Assembly (NCBI RefSeq): GCF_030814695.1 | Contig: NZ_JAUSVL010000001.1 | Location: 3,136,227-3,200,226, forward strand | DNA: 64,000 nucleotides | Direction of reading: 5' to 3' | From: Oligosphaera ethanolica | GTDB lineage: Bacteria > Verrucomicrobiota > Lentisphaeria > Oligosphaerales > Oligosphaeraceae | Position numbers and translations under genes: made by a program | Shown here: piece by piece, positions 1-9,047 of the stretch | How the letters are laid out: each line of letters starts with the position of its first letter | Numbering within the stretch: the first letter of the stretch is position 1 | The notes under the pieces: generated by a model | Database searches by the model: none | The model's input: the letters and a program-made list of their open reading frames with translations, nothing else | Told to the model about the DNA's origin: nothing

Positions 1-1211
1 TGCTGGTCGAAAAGTATGGCTATCCCGGCGGCGTGGGCACCTGGGCCTGCTGCACGCTTTTCTTTCTCTTCGGCGCAGAGGGCCGGCAGCTCGTCGGCGG
101 TCTTGCGGAAGAAGTGATACGGCGCATGGATGCGCGCGGCGCGGCGTCATTTATGATCAACGACGGCTGCCAGATGCCGGAATATCGGCCGATTGGCGAC
201 CGGCCACTGCTGGGAAAGGTCACCACCAAGACCGAGGACCTGCGGGTGACGTATCACGACATCATCAGCGAGAGCGGGGTGGAAAAGTTGTTCTACAGCC
301 ATTTCCACGGTGTGGTTCGTGATGGCCGGCGCCTCACAGGCGTGGTGCTGGACTGCCTGGAAGGGCCGGTGATGATACCGGCCAAGGTGGTGATCGACGC
401 GACGGGCGACGCCCACGTGGTGCATCGCGCCGGCGGCCACACCGAGCAGGCGCCGGTGGACCAGACCATGCACAAGTCGATTTTCTTCATTGCCGGCGGC
501 GTCGCGGCGCATGACCCGGCCGTGAACTGCCGGCGTTACGAGGCGCTGTTTGCGGCGAACAAGACGCCCGATATGGTCTGGCAGCACTTGGGCTTCTCGT
601 ACCAGCTTGATCCGGGCTTGGTCCAACTGTGCTTTGGCTACGCCAATGGCGATGGCTGCAATTCCGCCGATATGACCCGCATGGACCACGAGCTGCGCAA
701 GCGCAATTTCGAGATCATCGATTTCATGCGCCGGGAAATGTCCGGCTACCAGAACAGCTTCATTTCCCAGGCGGCGCAGCAGGTCAGCGTGCGCTCCGGC
801 CGGCATATCCGCGGCGTGGCCAAAATTACCGTGGAGCAGCTGCGGGATGGCGGCATGCCCGAGCAGCCGCTGATTTACATCACGCGGCGCTTCGGCAGCC
901 ACAGCGGTGAACAGAAAAAGGGATTTGCGCCCGAACAGCGCGGGGCCTGGGCGGGTTTCAGCGCCATTCCCTACGGCGCGCTGGTACCCGACGAATTCGA
1001 CAATGTCCTCGCCTGCGGACGCTGCATCAGCGTGGACGATGCCGCCATGGACACGATACGCATGATGACGACGTGCATGGCCATGGGACAGGCCGCCGGC
1101 ACCGCCGCGAGCATCGCCGTGGACGACCGGTTGCCCGTCATGACCAAGGTTCCCTTCGCGAAACTCCGCCAGAGCCTCGTCGCCCAAAGCTGCATCTGCT
1201 GCGAGGAGTAG
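1..1211 (+). CDS. FAD-dependent oxidoreductase, 5'-truncated by window edge
   Basis: The frame is open from the first bases and closed by TAG at 1209-1211, so the N-terminal Rossmann glycine motif lies outside the window. The visible part opens with LVEKYGYPGGVGTW, which is the end of the first beta-alpha-beta unit and the Gly-Gly loop of the FAD_oxidored family (PF12831). VVIDATGDAHVV is the second FAD-contact strand, and CGRCISVDDAAM followed by GQAAGTAA is the C-terminal FAD-closing region. GTG at 33 is an internal codon, not the start. The substrate is unknown. The same fold forms the second module of the double-FAD protein at 58162-61527. The next gene converges on it 15 bp away. Confidence 0.85.
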   Translation, partial: LVEKYGYPGGVGTWACCTLFFLFGAEGRQLVGGLAEEVIRRMDARGAASFMINDGCQMPEYRPIGDRPLLGKVTTKTEDLRVTYHDIISESGVEKLFYSHFHGVVRDGRRLTGVVLDCLEGPVMIPAKVVIDATGDAHVVHRAGGHTEQAPVDQTMHKSIFFIAGGVAAHDPAVNCRRYEALFAANKTPDMVWQHLGFSYQLDPGLVQLCFGYANGDGCNSADMTRMDHELRKRNFEIIDFMRREMSGYQNSFISQAAQQVSVRSGRHIRGVAKITVEQLRDGGMPEQPLIYITRRFGSHSGEQKKGFAPEQRGAWAGFSAIPYGALVPDEFDNVLACGRCISVDDAAMDTIRMMTTCMAMGQAAGTAASIAVDDRLPVMTKVPFAKLRQSLVAQSCICCEE

Positions 1212-1226
1212 ACGGTATCGGGCTGA

Positions 1227-1913
1227 TCAGCTGTCTTTTTTGCTGATGCGGTAGCAGGCGAGGAAGATCGCCCAGAGAACGAGTGGCAGGAGCACGGCGA
1301 TGAGGAAGCTGCTTGCTGGCGCTTCGCGGCCGTGCGATGCTCCCCACCACGCGTAGAGTGCACTGACAGGCACAGTGCCGGCCAGGAGCGCGGCGAGGAA
1401 ATGGCCGAAGCGCATGCGGGCGAGGCCCGCGAGGACGGCCATGACTTCCGGCAGGATTGGCAGCGCGCGGCTGCCGATAACGGCCAGGGCGCCCCAGCGT
1501 TCAAAGAGTGCGCGGAAGGCCTGGAGTTCGGCGGGTTTGGCTAGGCGTTGGGCCAATGCGTCGCCGCCGCTGCGCACCAGCGCGTAGCCGACGATGCCGG
1601 CGAGGGCGCTGCCAGTGGCGGCGAAGAGCCATCCTAGCCAGAAGCCATAGACCATGCCCAGGGCGGTCATGATGCCCGTGGCCGGGATGGGCAGGAGCAG
1701 GTCAACAAGCAGTAGCGCCATGCCCAGCAGCCAGCCGTATGAGCGTGCGGCGCCGAGGCGCTCGCCAAAGGCGTCGGCGCTGAAGAGCTCTGCGAGCGTA
1801 GCGCCACAGAGTTCAAATGCGGCCAGCGATAACAGCGCCAAGGCCAGCGCGACCAGAAAAATCTTTTTGGGCAGGGCGTTGGCGCGGCGTGAGGCATCGG
1901 GTTGTGGTGACAT
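1227..1913 (-). CDS. TVP38/TMEM64-family (VTT domain) membrane protein
   Basis: 228 residues, mostly hydrophobic. A first membrane segment lies near residues 17-36, the VTT core spans about 55-190 (with GMVYGFWLGWLFAATG as the family's glycine-rich re-entrant region and RALPILPEV as the second conserved loop), and a last membrane segment lies near 200-222 before the basic end RISKKDS. DedA/VTT proteins are inner-membrane proteins, several of them lipid scramblases or flippases; the role here is inferred from the family only. The start lies 9 bp after the stop of the flavoprotein gene upstream on the same strand, so the two are probably cotranscribed. Confidence 0.85.
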   Translation of the reverse strand: MSPQPDASRRANALPKKIFLVALALALLSLAAFELCGATLAELFSADAFGERLGAARSYGWLLGMALLLVDLLLPIPATGIMTALGMVYGFWLGWLFAATGSALAGIVGYALVRSGGDALAQRLAKPAELQAFRALFERWGALAVIGSRALPILPEVMAVLAGLARMRFGHFLAALLAGTVPVSALYAWWGASHGREAPASSFLIAVLLPLVLWAIFLACYRISKKDS

Positions 1914-1922
1914 GGCCGGCCG

Positions 1923-2303
1923 TCAGCAGAGCTGTGCGGCGCCGGAGAAAGCGCTGGTGACTTTCAAGGCGACGGCGGCATTGCCGGGGTGTTTCTTGGG
2001 GTTCCATGACTTCATGAAGTCGTAAACTGGGCCTTCGCGGTGGTATTCGAGGGTGCCCTTGATCTGGTAGGTCTTGCCGCCTTTGGCGGTGAAGAGAATG
2101 CAGCCCTGGTGGTTGGCGCCGAGGATGTTCTCGCGAGTCTTGTTGAAATAGTTGTCGGCGACGACGAGCGTGCTGTCGTCGTATTTACCGACGCAGGTGG
2201 CATAGATGGCGTTGGGTATGCCATCGGCGCTGACGGTGACGAAAACGACTGGGCCTTCGCGGTTTTCCCATGCTTGGCTGAGATCGGCGGACATGGCGCT
2301 CAT
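1923..2303 (-). CDS. Pyridoxamine 5'-phosphate oxidase-like flavin-binding protein
   Basis: 126 residues with the split-barrel PNPOx-like pattern: WENREGPVVFVTVSADGIPNA at the start (strands 1-2), then a NYFNKTRENI helix, GCILFTAKGGKTYQIKGT in the middle and a short C-terminal GNAAVALKV strand. Proteins of this size in the family bind FMN or F420, and most have no assigned substrate. A GGGAG sequence sits 8 bases before the chosen ATG; a second ATG three codons later is possible. It lies between a CoA-binding protein gene upstream and the VTT gene downstream on the same strand. Confidence 0.8.
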   Translation of the reverse strand: MSAMSADLSQAWENREGPVVFVTVSADGIPNAIYATCVGKYDDSTLVVADNYFNKTRENILGANHQGCILFTAKGGKTYQIKGTLEYHREGPVYDFMKSWNPKKHPGNAAVALKVTSAFSGAAQLC

Positions 2304-2351
2304 GCTGTGTGCTCCCGGTTGATGGTGGTTAATAATGCCGTAGTGGCGTGA

Positions 2352-2714
2352 TTAGAATTGGCCGGTGCGCAGCAGCACGAGTGTGCAGGCGCATAGTGTT
2401 TCGATGCCGTGTTTTTGCAGGGCGTCGGCCAGGGCGGAATTTTCGGCGCCGGGGTTGAAGATGACGCGGCGGGGCTTGGTCTTGACGATGTCGTCAAGCA
2501 GCCCGTCGCTGTGCTTGGCTGAGAGATAGACCGTGATAGTATCGACGGGATCGCCAATGGCCGTGAGGGTTGGTAGCACCTTGCAGCCGTGGATGGCGTC
2601 AATGGCAGCGGGATTGATGGGGAAGACGCAGTGGCCTTTTTCTTTGAGCAGGGCTACGGCCTGGTTGCTGTAGCGGTCTTCCTTCGGGCTGGCGCCGAGT
2701 ACTGCGACATTCAT
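2352..2714 (-). CDS. CoA-binding domain protein (YccU-like)
   Basis: 120 residues, a single Rossmann-type CoA_binding_2 domain. Family marks are VAVLGASPKEDRYSNQA at the N-terminus (nucleotide loop), FPINPA, VIFNPGAEN near residue 87 and the closing CTLVLLRTGQF, which matches the usual end of YccU-type proteins. The biochemical role of stand-alone members is not settled. A GGAG lies about 9 bases before the ATG, separated by a run of C. It is followed by the PNPOx-like gene after 48 bp, forming a three-gene minus-strand run with the VTT protein. Confidence 0.85.
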   Translation of the reverse strand: MNVAVLGASPKEDRYSNQAVALLKEKGHCVFPINPAAIDAIHGCKVLPTLTAIGDPVDTITVYLSAKHSDGLLDDIVKTKPRRVIFNPGAENSALADALQKHGIETLCACTLVLLRTGQF

Positions 2715-2821
2715 GGGGGGGGACTCCTTCGGGGCGTGTTGATGATAACGGTTTTGGCGCTGAACGGTGTCATGCGAAAATAATGGCCATGGGGAAAAAT
2801 GCCAGCGGGCGCGGCTGGCGG

Positions 2822-3799
2822 TTATTCGGCGTTTTGCCAGCGTTTGCGGAGGAGATCGCGGTTATCGAGGATCAGCCAGATCAGGTCGAGTTCCTGGCAG
2901 ACGGTTGCGAGTGGTTCGTGGACGACCCATTCGCGGAGCCAGGCGAAGCGCAGGGTGGCGACGAATTCGGGCAGCATTTCCCAGCTTGCTGATGACCACA
3001 CGCGGTGGCTGCAGAGGACGCCCAGCATGGTCATGACCAGCGGTCCGGTGAGATGCGCGGGATCGTCCATGCCCACGCAGCCAATCATGTTGGCTGCGTC
3101 GTAGCATTCGGCTTTGGTGCCCATGAATTCCCAGTCGATGACGCTGTTGATGGCGTTTTCGCCCCAGATGATGTTGAGGGGATGGTAGTCGCCGTGGCAG
3201 AAGGTCAGGGGTATTTTGTGGTAATCTTGCCAAAAACCTTCGAGTTCCTGGCAGATGGGGGCGAGGTCTTTGGCCAGTTCGGGGCGATTGCGCTGGTAGG
3301 ACTTGACGAGATTTGCTGCGTAGCGTGGAAGGTCGAAGGGGGTTGTGAAGGGTAAGCTGGCTTCTTTATTTGCCTGGTGTAGCACTGCCAGGAACCCGCC
3401 GAGGCATTCGCCGCGCCAGGCGTCGCTAGCGTAGGCCGGGCGCGGGAGGGGAATGCCTTGAACGTAGTCGCGTAATTGCCAGGCCGCGCCATCTTGGCCG
3501 TAGGCGAAGCAGTCGTCACTGGTCGTGGATAGCCACGGGTGGACCGGCTGGTCGAGATCGTCCAGTTTTTGCAGAAGTTTTGCCTGTTCGCGGCGGGCGG
3601 CGAGCTTGGCGGGAAAAACCCGCTCGAGCAGGTAGAGGTCGCCGTCCGTGTCTTCGACGGCCAAGCGCGCCTGGGAGCGGTCGGGACTGCCGGCGAGGAC
3701 AATGTCCGGCCGGGGGCGGGCGAGCTCCAGGTCCCATTGCCTAAGTAGCTGTGCGTATTCAATGTCGTTGCAGGCTGTTGCCGCGTGCGTGGTGCTCAT
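2822..3799 (-). CDS. APH/CotS-family phosphotransferase (kinase-like)
   Basis: 325 residues if started at ATG 3799 (MSTTHAAT); a longer frame upstream has no family similarity and was not used. The catalytic Brenner-type motif is FCHGDYHPLNIIW near residue 215, followed by VIDWEFMG (metal-binding Asp) and YDAANMIG, as in aminoglycoside/choline/homoserine kinase-like proteins. The N-terminal lobe is recognisable (RLAVEDTDGDLYLLERVFPA, with the Glu/Arg-rich strand). The substrate is unknown; no antibiotic-resistance role should be assumed. It is preceded on the same strand by the chagasin-tailed secreted protein with a 76-bp gap. Confidence 0.8.
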   Translation of the reverse strand: MSTTHAATACNDIEYAQLLRQWDLELARPRPDIVLAGSPDRSQARLAVEDTDGDLYLLERVFPAKLAARREQAKLLQKLDDLDQPVHPWLSTTSDDCFAYGQDGAAWQLRDYVQGIPLPRPAYASDAWRGECLGGFLAVLHQANKEASLPFTTPFDLPRYAANLVKSYQRNRPELAKDLAPICQELEGFWQDYHKIPLTFCHGDYHPLNIIWGENAINSVIDWEFMGTKAECYDAANMIGCVGMDDPAHLTGPLVMTMLGVLCSHRVWSSASWEMLPEFVATLRFAWLREWVVHEPLATVCQELDLIWLILDNRDLLRKRWQNAE

Positions 3800-3875
3800 G
3801 GGTCTTTCCGGTTCTGGGCAGCATTGAAAAAGACAGACTGGGCAGGGGATGGTGGATGCAACCTGCTGCCGCCGT

Positions 3876-5708
3876 TTATTTTGCCCATGGTTTGATGTCA
3901 AGATACATGGTGAATGCATCCAGCGCGGCTTCGCCTTGTTCCCATGCCTCGCGGCGGGCGTAGATGAACTCAATTTCGGACTGTCCCGGCGACTTGGCGG
4001 TGATGGTGATGGTGGCTTCGCCGGGCTTGTCGCTGCGGGTTTTTCCCCAGAAATTGCGCGCGGGCTTGTGGCTGATGACGACATCGCAGTAATGCGGGTC
4101 ATAGCGGGCGGTCCAAGTATAGCCGGCAACGACGTCGGCGCTGAGCTCGAAGCTGTGTTCGTCGCCCAGTTCGAGCTGCAAGCTGGTTGCGTCAGAAGAA
4201 GTCGTTGTCGTCGTCGTTGTTTCCGTCGCATCGCTGCTGGCCACGACGGTCACGGTTTCTTGCTGATAGTAGTCGCTGCGCCACTGAGGCCAAAAGGGAT
4301 CGTAGTAGCGGTAACTGTACGAGTACCAAAGGGGATAGCTGTAATACGGCCAGCCCCAGTAATACGCCGACCGCCAGTAGTATGGCGAGTCCCAATAATA
4401 GACGCTACTCCACGTGTACGGGAAGCGGCTTGGTCGGTGATAGACGTCGTGCCGGTCGTGGCGGTCGTGCCGGTCGTGGCGGTCGTCGCGCTTCGGCCGC
4501 CAATCGTGATTAGGCCGGTCATCGCGACCTGGACGGCCGTGATCCCAAGAATCACGTGAAACACCTGGGCGATAGGGCCCGGGACGATGATTGTCCCCGC
4601 CGGGGCGATCGGGGCGCCCGGCGTCGCCGGGGCGGTCGGGACGTGGTCGGTCGGCATCGCCGGGTCTGTCGGGGCGCGGTCGGCCGGCATCGCCGGGGCG
4701 CTCGGGGCGCGGTCGGTCGGGGCGGACTTGGTTTCCAGCATCACCTGGCCGATTGGGGCGAGGCCGGGTGGCATCGCCGGGTCTGTTGGGGCGTTGTGGT
4801 CGGCCGGCATCGCCGGGGCTGTCGGGGCGCGGTCGGTCGGGACGGACTTGGTTCCCAGCATCACCTGGCCGATTGGGGCGAGGCCGGGTGGCATCGCCAG
4901 GGCGTTCGGGGCGTTGTGGGCGTTCGACATCGCCAGGGCGCTCGGGGCGGACATGATTTCCGGCATCAGGAGGCGGTTGCGGGCGCGGTCGGCCTGAGCG
5001 TTCCGGCTGCCTGGTATTATCTGGTCGCTGTGGGGTTGGCTGGTCGGCGGTATTGGGTTGTTTTGGGCGTTGGCGTTCCCAGTCATTCCAGTGATCGGGG
5101 AAGACGTTTGGCTTTGGGCGTTCTGGGCGCGGGGTGATATCGGGCACAACCGTGTTGTCTGTGCGCGTAGGTTCCTGGCGCACGGGGGGAATGGGCTCTG
5201 GTGGGCGTGGGCGTTCGCGACGATTGGCTGAGGGTAGCTGGGTGGTACGCTCGGGAATTTGTGGCAGGGCCCTGTTGACGTCTCGTCTGTCATTGACTGG
5301 CGGGCGCTCTAGACGTGTCGGCAGGTCCGGTTGATTTTGCGTGCGCGCGGGCCACTCTCGGCGGCTGGGGGCGCTTTGTGGCGGGCGTGCGGGAAAGCGC
5401 TGAAGGTCAGTGCGATTGCGATCAATACGGCTGGGAGAAATGTCTCGGGAGCGTCTGGGTTCGGGGGCAGACGGCATGGCGGGAGACGCCGGCGGGGCGG
5501 TGGGGAGTGTTGGACGCTCTCGGCCCAGGTTGTCTCTGCGGTTGCCAAACGCTTCAATTCTACCTGTGGGTACTTCTGCGGCATCTTGGCGCAAGCTCCG
5601 CGACGATGATGAGCGCGAACCGCGCCGGCCGCGCTGCGCCCAGCTGGTGCTGCTTGCCAGAAGAGAGCACGTCAGAAGAATGAGCAATGTGGTGGTGGGT
5701 TTGTGCAT
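3876..5708 (-). CDS. Secreted Pro/Arg-rich repeat protein with C-terminal chagasin-like (I42) domain
   Basis: 610 residues. A signal peptide spans about residues 1-25 (ends SSTSWAQ). Residues about 30-400 are low-complexity Pro/Arg/Asp sequence built from RPGDAGRP-type units; at DNA level about 126 bp is duplicated at 4680-4930. A block of Tyr/Trp pairs follows near residues 430-490 (SPYYWRSAYYWGWPYY). Residues about 505-608 resemble the chagasin-type cysteine-protease inhibitor family (Inhibitor_I42): LELGDEHSFEL, AGYTWTA (loop 1), KPGEATITITA and ARREAWE (RPW-like loop 3). The NPTTG and RPW motifs are degenerate, so inhibition is not assured. An AGGAG about 9 bases before ATG supports the start. 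Confidence 0.75.
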   Translation of the reverse strand: MHKPTTTLLILLTCSLLASSTSWAQRGRRGSRSSSSRSLRQDAAEVPTGRIEAFGNRRDNLGRERPTLPTAPPASPAMPSAPEPRRSRDISPSRIDRNRTDLQRFPARPPQSAPSRREWPARTQNQPDLPTRLERPPVNDRRDVNRALPQIPERTTQLPSANRRERPRPPEPIPPVRQEPTRTDNTVVPDITPRPERPKPNVFPDHWNDWERQRPKQPNTADQPTPQRPDNTRQPERSGRPRPQPPPDAGNHVRPERPGDVERPQRPERPGDATRPRPNRPGDAGNQVRPDRPRPDSPGDAGRPQRPNRPGDATRPRPNRPGDAGNQVRPDRPRPERPGDAGRPRPDRPGDADRPRPDRPGDAGRPDRPGGDNHRPGPYRPGVSRDSWDHGRPGRDDRPNHDWRPKRDDRHDRHDRHDRHDVYHRPSRFPYTWSSVYYWDSPYYWRSAYYWGWPYYSYPLWYSYSYRYYDPFWPQWRSDYYQQETVTVVASSDATETTTTTTTSSDATSLQLELGDEHSFELSADVVAGYTWTARYDPHYCDVVISHKPARNFWGKTRSDKPGEATITITAKSPGQSEIEFIYARREAWEQGEAALDAFTMYLDIKPWAK

Positions 5709-5780
5709 GGGCGCGCGCTCCTAAATGGTTGTTCTGTACTATACCATGATCAGACCGGCGCTGCACGCTGAAGTTCGTTT

Positions 5781-5981
5781 GTGGACAGCGTGGACAGCGT
5801 GGACAGCGTGGACATGGACAGTGTGGACAGCGTGGACAGCGTGGACAGCGTGGACAGCGTGGACAGCGTGGACAGTGTGGACGGCGTGGACAGTGTGGAC
5901 GGCGTGGACGGCGTGGACGGCGTGGACGGCGTGGACGGCGTGGACAGTGTGGACGGCGTGGACGGCGTGGACGGCGTGGAC
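5781..5981 (+). repeat. 9-bp minisatellite, unit GTGGACAGC/GTGGACGGC
   Basis: About 22 tandem copies of GTGGACAGC or GTGGACGGC, with a few single-base variants (GTGGACAGT) and one indel near 5814. Most of the 400-bp gap between the divergent chagasin-domain and sialidase-like genes is this array. Both strands are open in repetitive frames (Trp-Thr-Ala or Ser-Thr-Leu runs), but these have no start-site support and are not called as genes. The arrangement AGCGTGGAC relates it to other 9-bp arrays in the window. Confidence 0.95.
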
Positions 5982-6109
5982 GGGGTTGAGCTCATTCTAG
6001 GCGGAGACGGGATTTGTGTTGGTGCAGACTTTGCATTGCTTTTTTGCGGGTATAGTTATTGGGCAGCTACGAAACAAGTGCTATGCGAACAGGAAAAGGT
6101 GGTGTGTTT

Positions 6110-7231
6110 ATGCCGATCAAGAGCATTGAGCCGCAGGTGATTCAGGAAGGCTACGACCGTCGCAGTTGCTGGGTGCAGACGCGCGGGGCGGTGTTGCCTG
6201 GCGGGCGGGCGGTGATTATTACGCAACGCTTGTTGCTTAGCGGCTCGGATGTCTTTTTCGGCATTCATTCACTGCATAGCAGGGACGATGGTCGCAGTTG
6301 GACTGCGCCGCTGGAACATGCCGAGCTGGGACGGCGACCACTGGGCGATGGCGAGATTTGCCCCTGCGACGGCACGCCCCAGTGGCATGAGGCATCGGGA
6401 CGCCTGTTGTTGACGGGGCACATCGCGGTCTATCGCGGTAACGCCTTGGCGCGGCCCTATCATCACCATACCTATTACAGCGTGGGCGATGTTGATAAGC
6501 GCACGTGGACTCCCTGGCAGACACTGGCTTTACCGGCGAACGCGCCGCTACGCAGTTGTGGCGCGGGCTGCACGCAGCGGGTCGATCTGCCCAATGGCGA
6601 GGTGCTGTTGCCGGTATATGGCAATGACCATCCGGAAAATGGCTGTTCGCAGGCCGTGGTCTTGCGTTGCGCTTTTGACGGTCGCAACTTGCGTTACCTC
6701 GCCAGTGGCACGCCACTGACTTTGCCGGTGCCACGGGGATTTGGCGAGCCGTCGCTGATTGAGTTCGGCGGGAGATTTTTTCTGACCTTGCGCAACGATG
6801 TCCGCGGCTATGTCACGGCTGGCGACGATGGAATGGCCTTTGCGCCGCCGAAGCCGTGGTGTTGGGACGACGGCGAGGAGATCGGCAACTACAACACTCA
6901 GCAACACTGGCTGAAGGGCGGCGGCAATTTGTACCTGGTCTACACCCGTCGTGGAGCGAATAACGACCACGTTTTTCGGCACCGCGCGCCGTTGTTCATT
7001 GCGCAGGTCGATACCGATCGGCTGTGCCTGCTTCGCGCCAGCGAACAGATAGTGGTGCCCGAGAAGGGCGCGCGACTGGGCAATTTCGGCGTGACGTATG
7101 TCAGTGACCGCGAGTCGTGGGTGGTGGTCTCGGAGTGGATGCAGACCAACCCGCCTAATCCCAGCGACTGCACGGTCTGCGAACGCTACGGCGCCAATAA
7201 CCGCCTGTGGCTTAGCCGGGTCAAGTTCTGA
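6110..7231 (+). CDS. Sialidase/neuraminidase-like BNR protein
   Basis: 373 residues from ATG 6110 (MPIKSIEPQV). This start was chosen because AGGAAAAGG lies just upstream and similarity begins there. An Asp-box (SRDDGRSW) occurs near residue 62. CWVQTRGAVLPGG, NGEVLLPVYGND, FGEPSLIEFGGRFFLTLRND and a final TYVSDRESWVVVSEW fit a six-bladed propeller of the exo-alpha-sialidase-like superfamily. There is no signal peptide, so it probably acts in the cytoplasm or is non-classically exported. Only one clear Asp-box is seen, so specificity for sialic acid is not shown. The next gene converges on it 57 bp away. Confidence 0.7.
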   Translation: MPIKSIEPQVIQEGYDRRSCWVQTRGAVLPGGRAVIITQRLLLSGSDVFFGIHSLHSRDDGRSWTAPLEHAELGRRPLGDGEICPCDGTPQWHEASGRLLLTGHIAVYRGNALARPYHHHTYYSVGDVDKRTWTPWQTLALPANAPLRSCGAGCTQRVDLPNGEVLLPVYGNDHPENGCSQAVVLRCAFDGRNLRYLASGTPLTLPVPRGFGEPSLIEFGGRFFLTLRNDVRGYVTAGDDGMAFAPPKPWCWDDGEEIGNYNTQQHWLKGGGNLYLVYTRRGANNDHVFRHRAPLFIAQVDTDRLCLLRASEQIVVPEKGARLGNFGVTYVSDRESWVVVSEWMQTNPPNPSDCTVCERYGANNRLWLSRVKF

Positions 7232-7288
7232 ACGCGGTGGTCATGGCACAGCGCCCTTCCTGCATGACGCCCGTCACCCTGGCGCCAA

Positions 7289-8674
7289 CTATTTTGCATC
7301 GCCTGGGGCGGTTCGCCGGAGAGTGATGGTGTGGGTAACGGGCTGGTTCAGCTGGTAGATTTGGGCCATGGCCTCGTTGTACTGCTTGATGAGGTCCGGG
7401 CGATCGGCGGCTGACTGCTGGTAGCGCTTGATGACGGAGCAGCGGTAGTCGTTCCAGATGGACGGTTTCGGGTGCAACTCGTCGTATTTCTGTTGCAGAA
7501 TAGCGAGGATTTCGTCCTGGCTGAGCGCGTTTTGATCGGGGAAGAACTGCTGTTTGAGCAGCGAGTAGGTGCGGATGATCGGGCTGATCCTTTCGCGGAG
7601 GGCGACTAGGTCGCGGATTTTGATGGCCTGCTGATACTGCGGCGTCGACTCGACGACCGCGAGATTGACGCCGGCCTCCAGGTCAGCGGCGCTGGTGACG
7701 ACCTGCGGCTGGCCGTCGATGGCCAGTTCGTAGCTGCCGGCGGGGAGATTGGCGACGGTGATGACTTCCTGGTTGAGCTCTGCGATGAAGGGCACCATCG
7801 TCAATGCGTCCTTGGCGGCGGGATTGACGGGGAAGGGCAGCGCGCCGGCCAGGTAGCGGAAACTGACGCCGGAATCGTCGATGACGAGATCGCTGACCTG
7901 GCAGTTGTCGATGTCGCGCAGCTCGCGGGTTTTGGCGTCAATGGCGACGCGGGCGACGGTCGGAGTCATGCCCTGGGCTTTGAGGAAGAGATACGCCATC
8001 AGTAGGTGCCCCGCCGCCCCGGGGTGAATACGATCTTTGCCGACAATGGTCTGCGCGGGATTGCTGCTCTGCCAACGCTGGTTGATGGCCAGCATGGGCG
8101 CGTTGAAGTGCACGACGTCGCAGCCGTGAGTCGCGGCCGCAGCGACGATGCCTTCGCTGCACTTTACCAGCGCATCGTTGATGCCCATCTGTGCGGGCGG
8201 ATCGAATTGTGCGGTCTGGTCGTAGATGGCCGGCGTGATGAGAATCACCCTGACGCCCTCCTGGCGGGCTTTGGCGGCGAGCTCATTTAGGTAGCGCGTG
8301 TTGGTGTCGATGGCCTGCTGGCGCTGGGCGAGATTGGCGGCTGATGGCTCGGAGTTGGTGTAGAGGCCGCGATTGACGTCATTGACGCCAGTCATCACGG
8401 TGATGACACTGGGGCGGTGCGGCGCGATGTCCCAGTCGTAGCGGAGGAAGCTGCCGCGAGCGGTGTCGCCGGCAATGCCGCAGTTCCACGCCTGCAGGCG
8501 ACGCGTGGGCATGCGCGTCGCGTAAAAAAGCACGATGGCGCCGTGGTAGCCGCCCTGGGCGGTGAGGCTGTCGCCGATGAAACAGACGCGGTCATCCGCC
8601 GCAAAGGGCGCGATGTCGCTGGCCAAGGTCGTGCCGCTGACAGCCAACGACAGCAGGTAGGTGGAGATTTTCAT
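7289..8674 (-). CDS. Secreted SGNH/GDSL-family hydrolase
   Basis: 461 residues from ATG 8674; the signal peptide is about residues 1-18 (MKISTYLLSLAVSGTTLAS). SGNH blocks are in order: I, VCFIGDSLTAQGG (Ser nucleophile) near 32; II, NCGIAGDTA (Gly) near 65; III, MTGVNDVN (Asn) near 94; V, DRIHPGAAGH (Asp/His) near 208. The C-terminal 230 residues are an extra domain (ITVANLPAGSYELAIDG and a helical tail). Such enzymes are often carbohydrate esterases, which fits the surrounding glycan-active genes; the substrate is inferred only. Confidence 0.85.
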   Translation of the reverse strand: MKISTYLLSLAVSGTTLASDIAPFAADDRVCFIGDSLTAQGGYHGAIVLFYATRMPTRRLQAWNCGIAGDTARGSFLRYDWDIAPHRPSVITVMTGVNDVNRGLYTNSEPSAANLAQRQQAIDTNTRYLNELAAKARQEGVRVILITPAIYDQTAQFDPPAQMGINDALVKCSEGIVAAAATHGCDVVHFNAPMLAINQRWQSSNPAQTIVGKDRIHPGAAGHLLMAYLFLKAQGMTPTVARVAIDAKTRELRDIDNCQVSDLVIDDSGVSFRYLAGALPFPVNPAAKDALTMVPFIAELNQEVITVANLPAGSYELAIDGQPQVVTSAADLEAGVNLAVVESTPQYQQAIKIRDLVALRERISPIIRTYSLLKQQFFPDQNALSQDEILAILQQKYDELHPKPSIWNDYRCSVIKRYQQSAADRPDLIKQYNEAMAQIYQLNQPVTHTITLRRTAPGDAK

Positions 8675-9047
8675 GGTGTGGGGCTCTGTTCTGGGGTGGG
8701 AGGGGGGAGGATTACGCCTGTAGGCGGGCATTGCGTCCTCGTGGACCGGCGGCGTTTTGCCGCTCATGGTTGGTCGCGTTAGCGAATATAGGCAGTTCCG
8801 AACTGATCGCAAGCGCCGGGGAGAGCCGCCGTCCCGGCGGGCGATAGTTTTATCTATCCACAGATTACGCAGATTGACGCAGATTTTTTTACGATTGGCT
8901 GCTTGGAAGTCCAGGGCCTTTTCCGTCCCGGCGGCATTGAGCGGTTGTGGTGGTTTGGCAAGGTTCTTGGCGGGGGCTACTGTAAGGGCTCGTTCTCGGG
9001 GGGGGGGAAGTGTCGGGGACAGCCGGTAAGCAGGGCAAAGACAGGAG
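8675..9047. other. Intergenic region with short dispersed CAGATTACGCAGATT motif
   Basis: The 373-bp gap between divergent genes holds no supportable ORF. At about 8857-8889 it carries TCCACAGATTACGCAGATT followed by GACGCAGATT and a T run. Related strings occur near 21969, 30990 and 31187 as TATCCGCAGATG(A)CGCAGAT. A G run lies at about 9000-9008. Confidence 0.6.

Noticed and set aside
147-1187. Long minus-strand frame opposite the first FAD oxidoreductase
   Set aside because: It is the mirror of a high-GC coding gene; the amino-acid run is His/Val/Ala-rich with no domain or start signal.
2822-3799. Antibiotic resistance phosphotransferase
   Set aside because: Only the generic APH/choline-kinase fold is seen; no resistance-specific motifs or mobile context.
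4250-5293. 347-residue frame overlapping the Pro/Arg repeat protein
   Set aside because: It is a shifted reading of the same repeat; the longer frame has a signal peptide, Shine-Dalgarno site and a recognisable C-terminal domain.
5725-6000. Trp-Thr-Ala repeat frame across the minisatellite
   Set aside because: Any 9-bp repeat without stops is open in all frames; there is no ribosome site or non-repeat domain.
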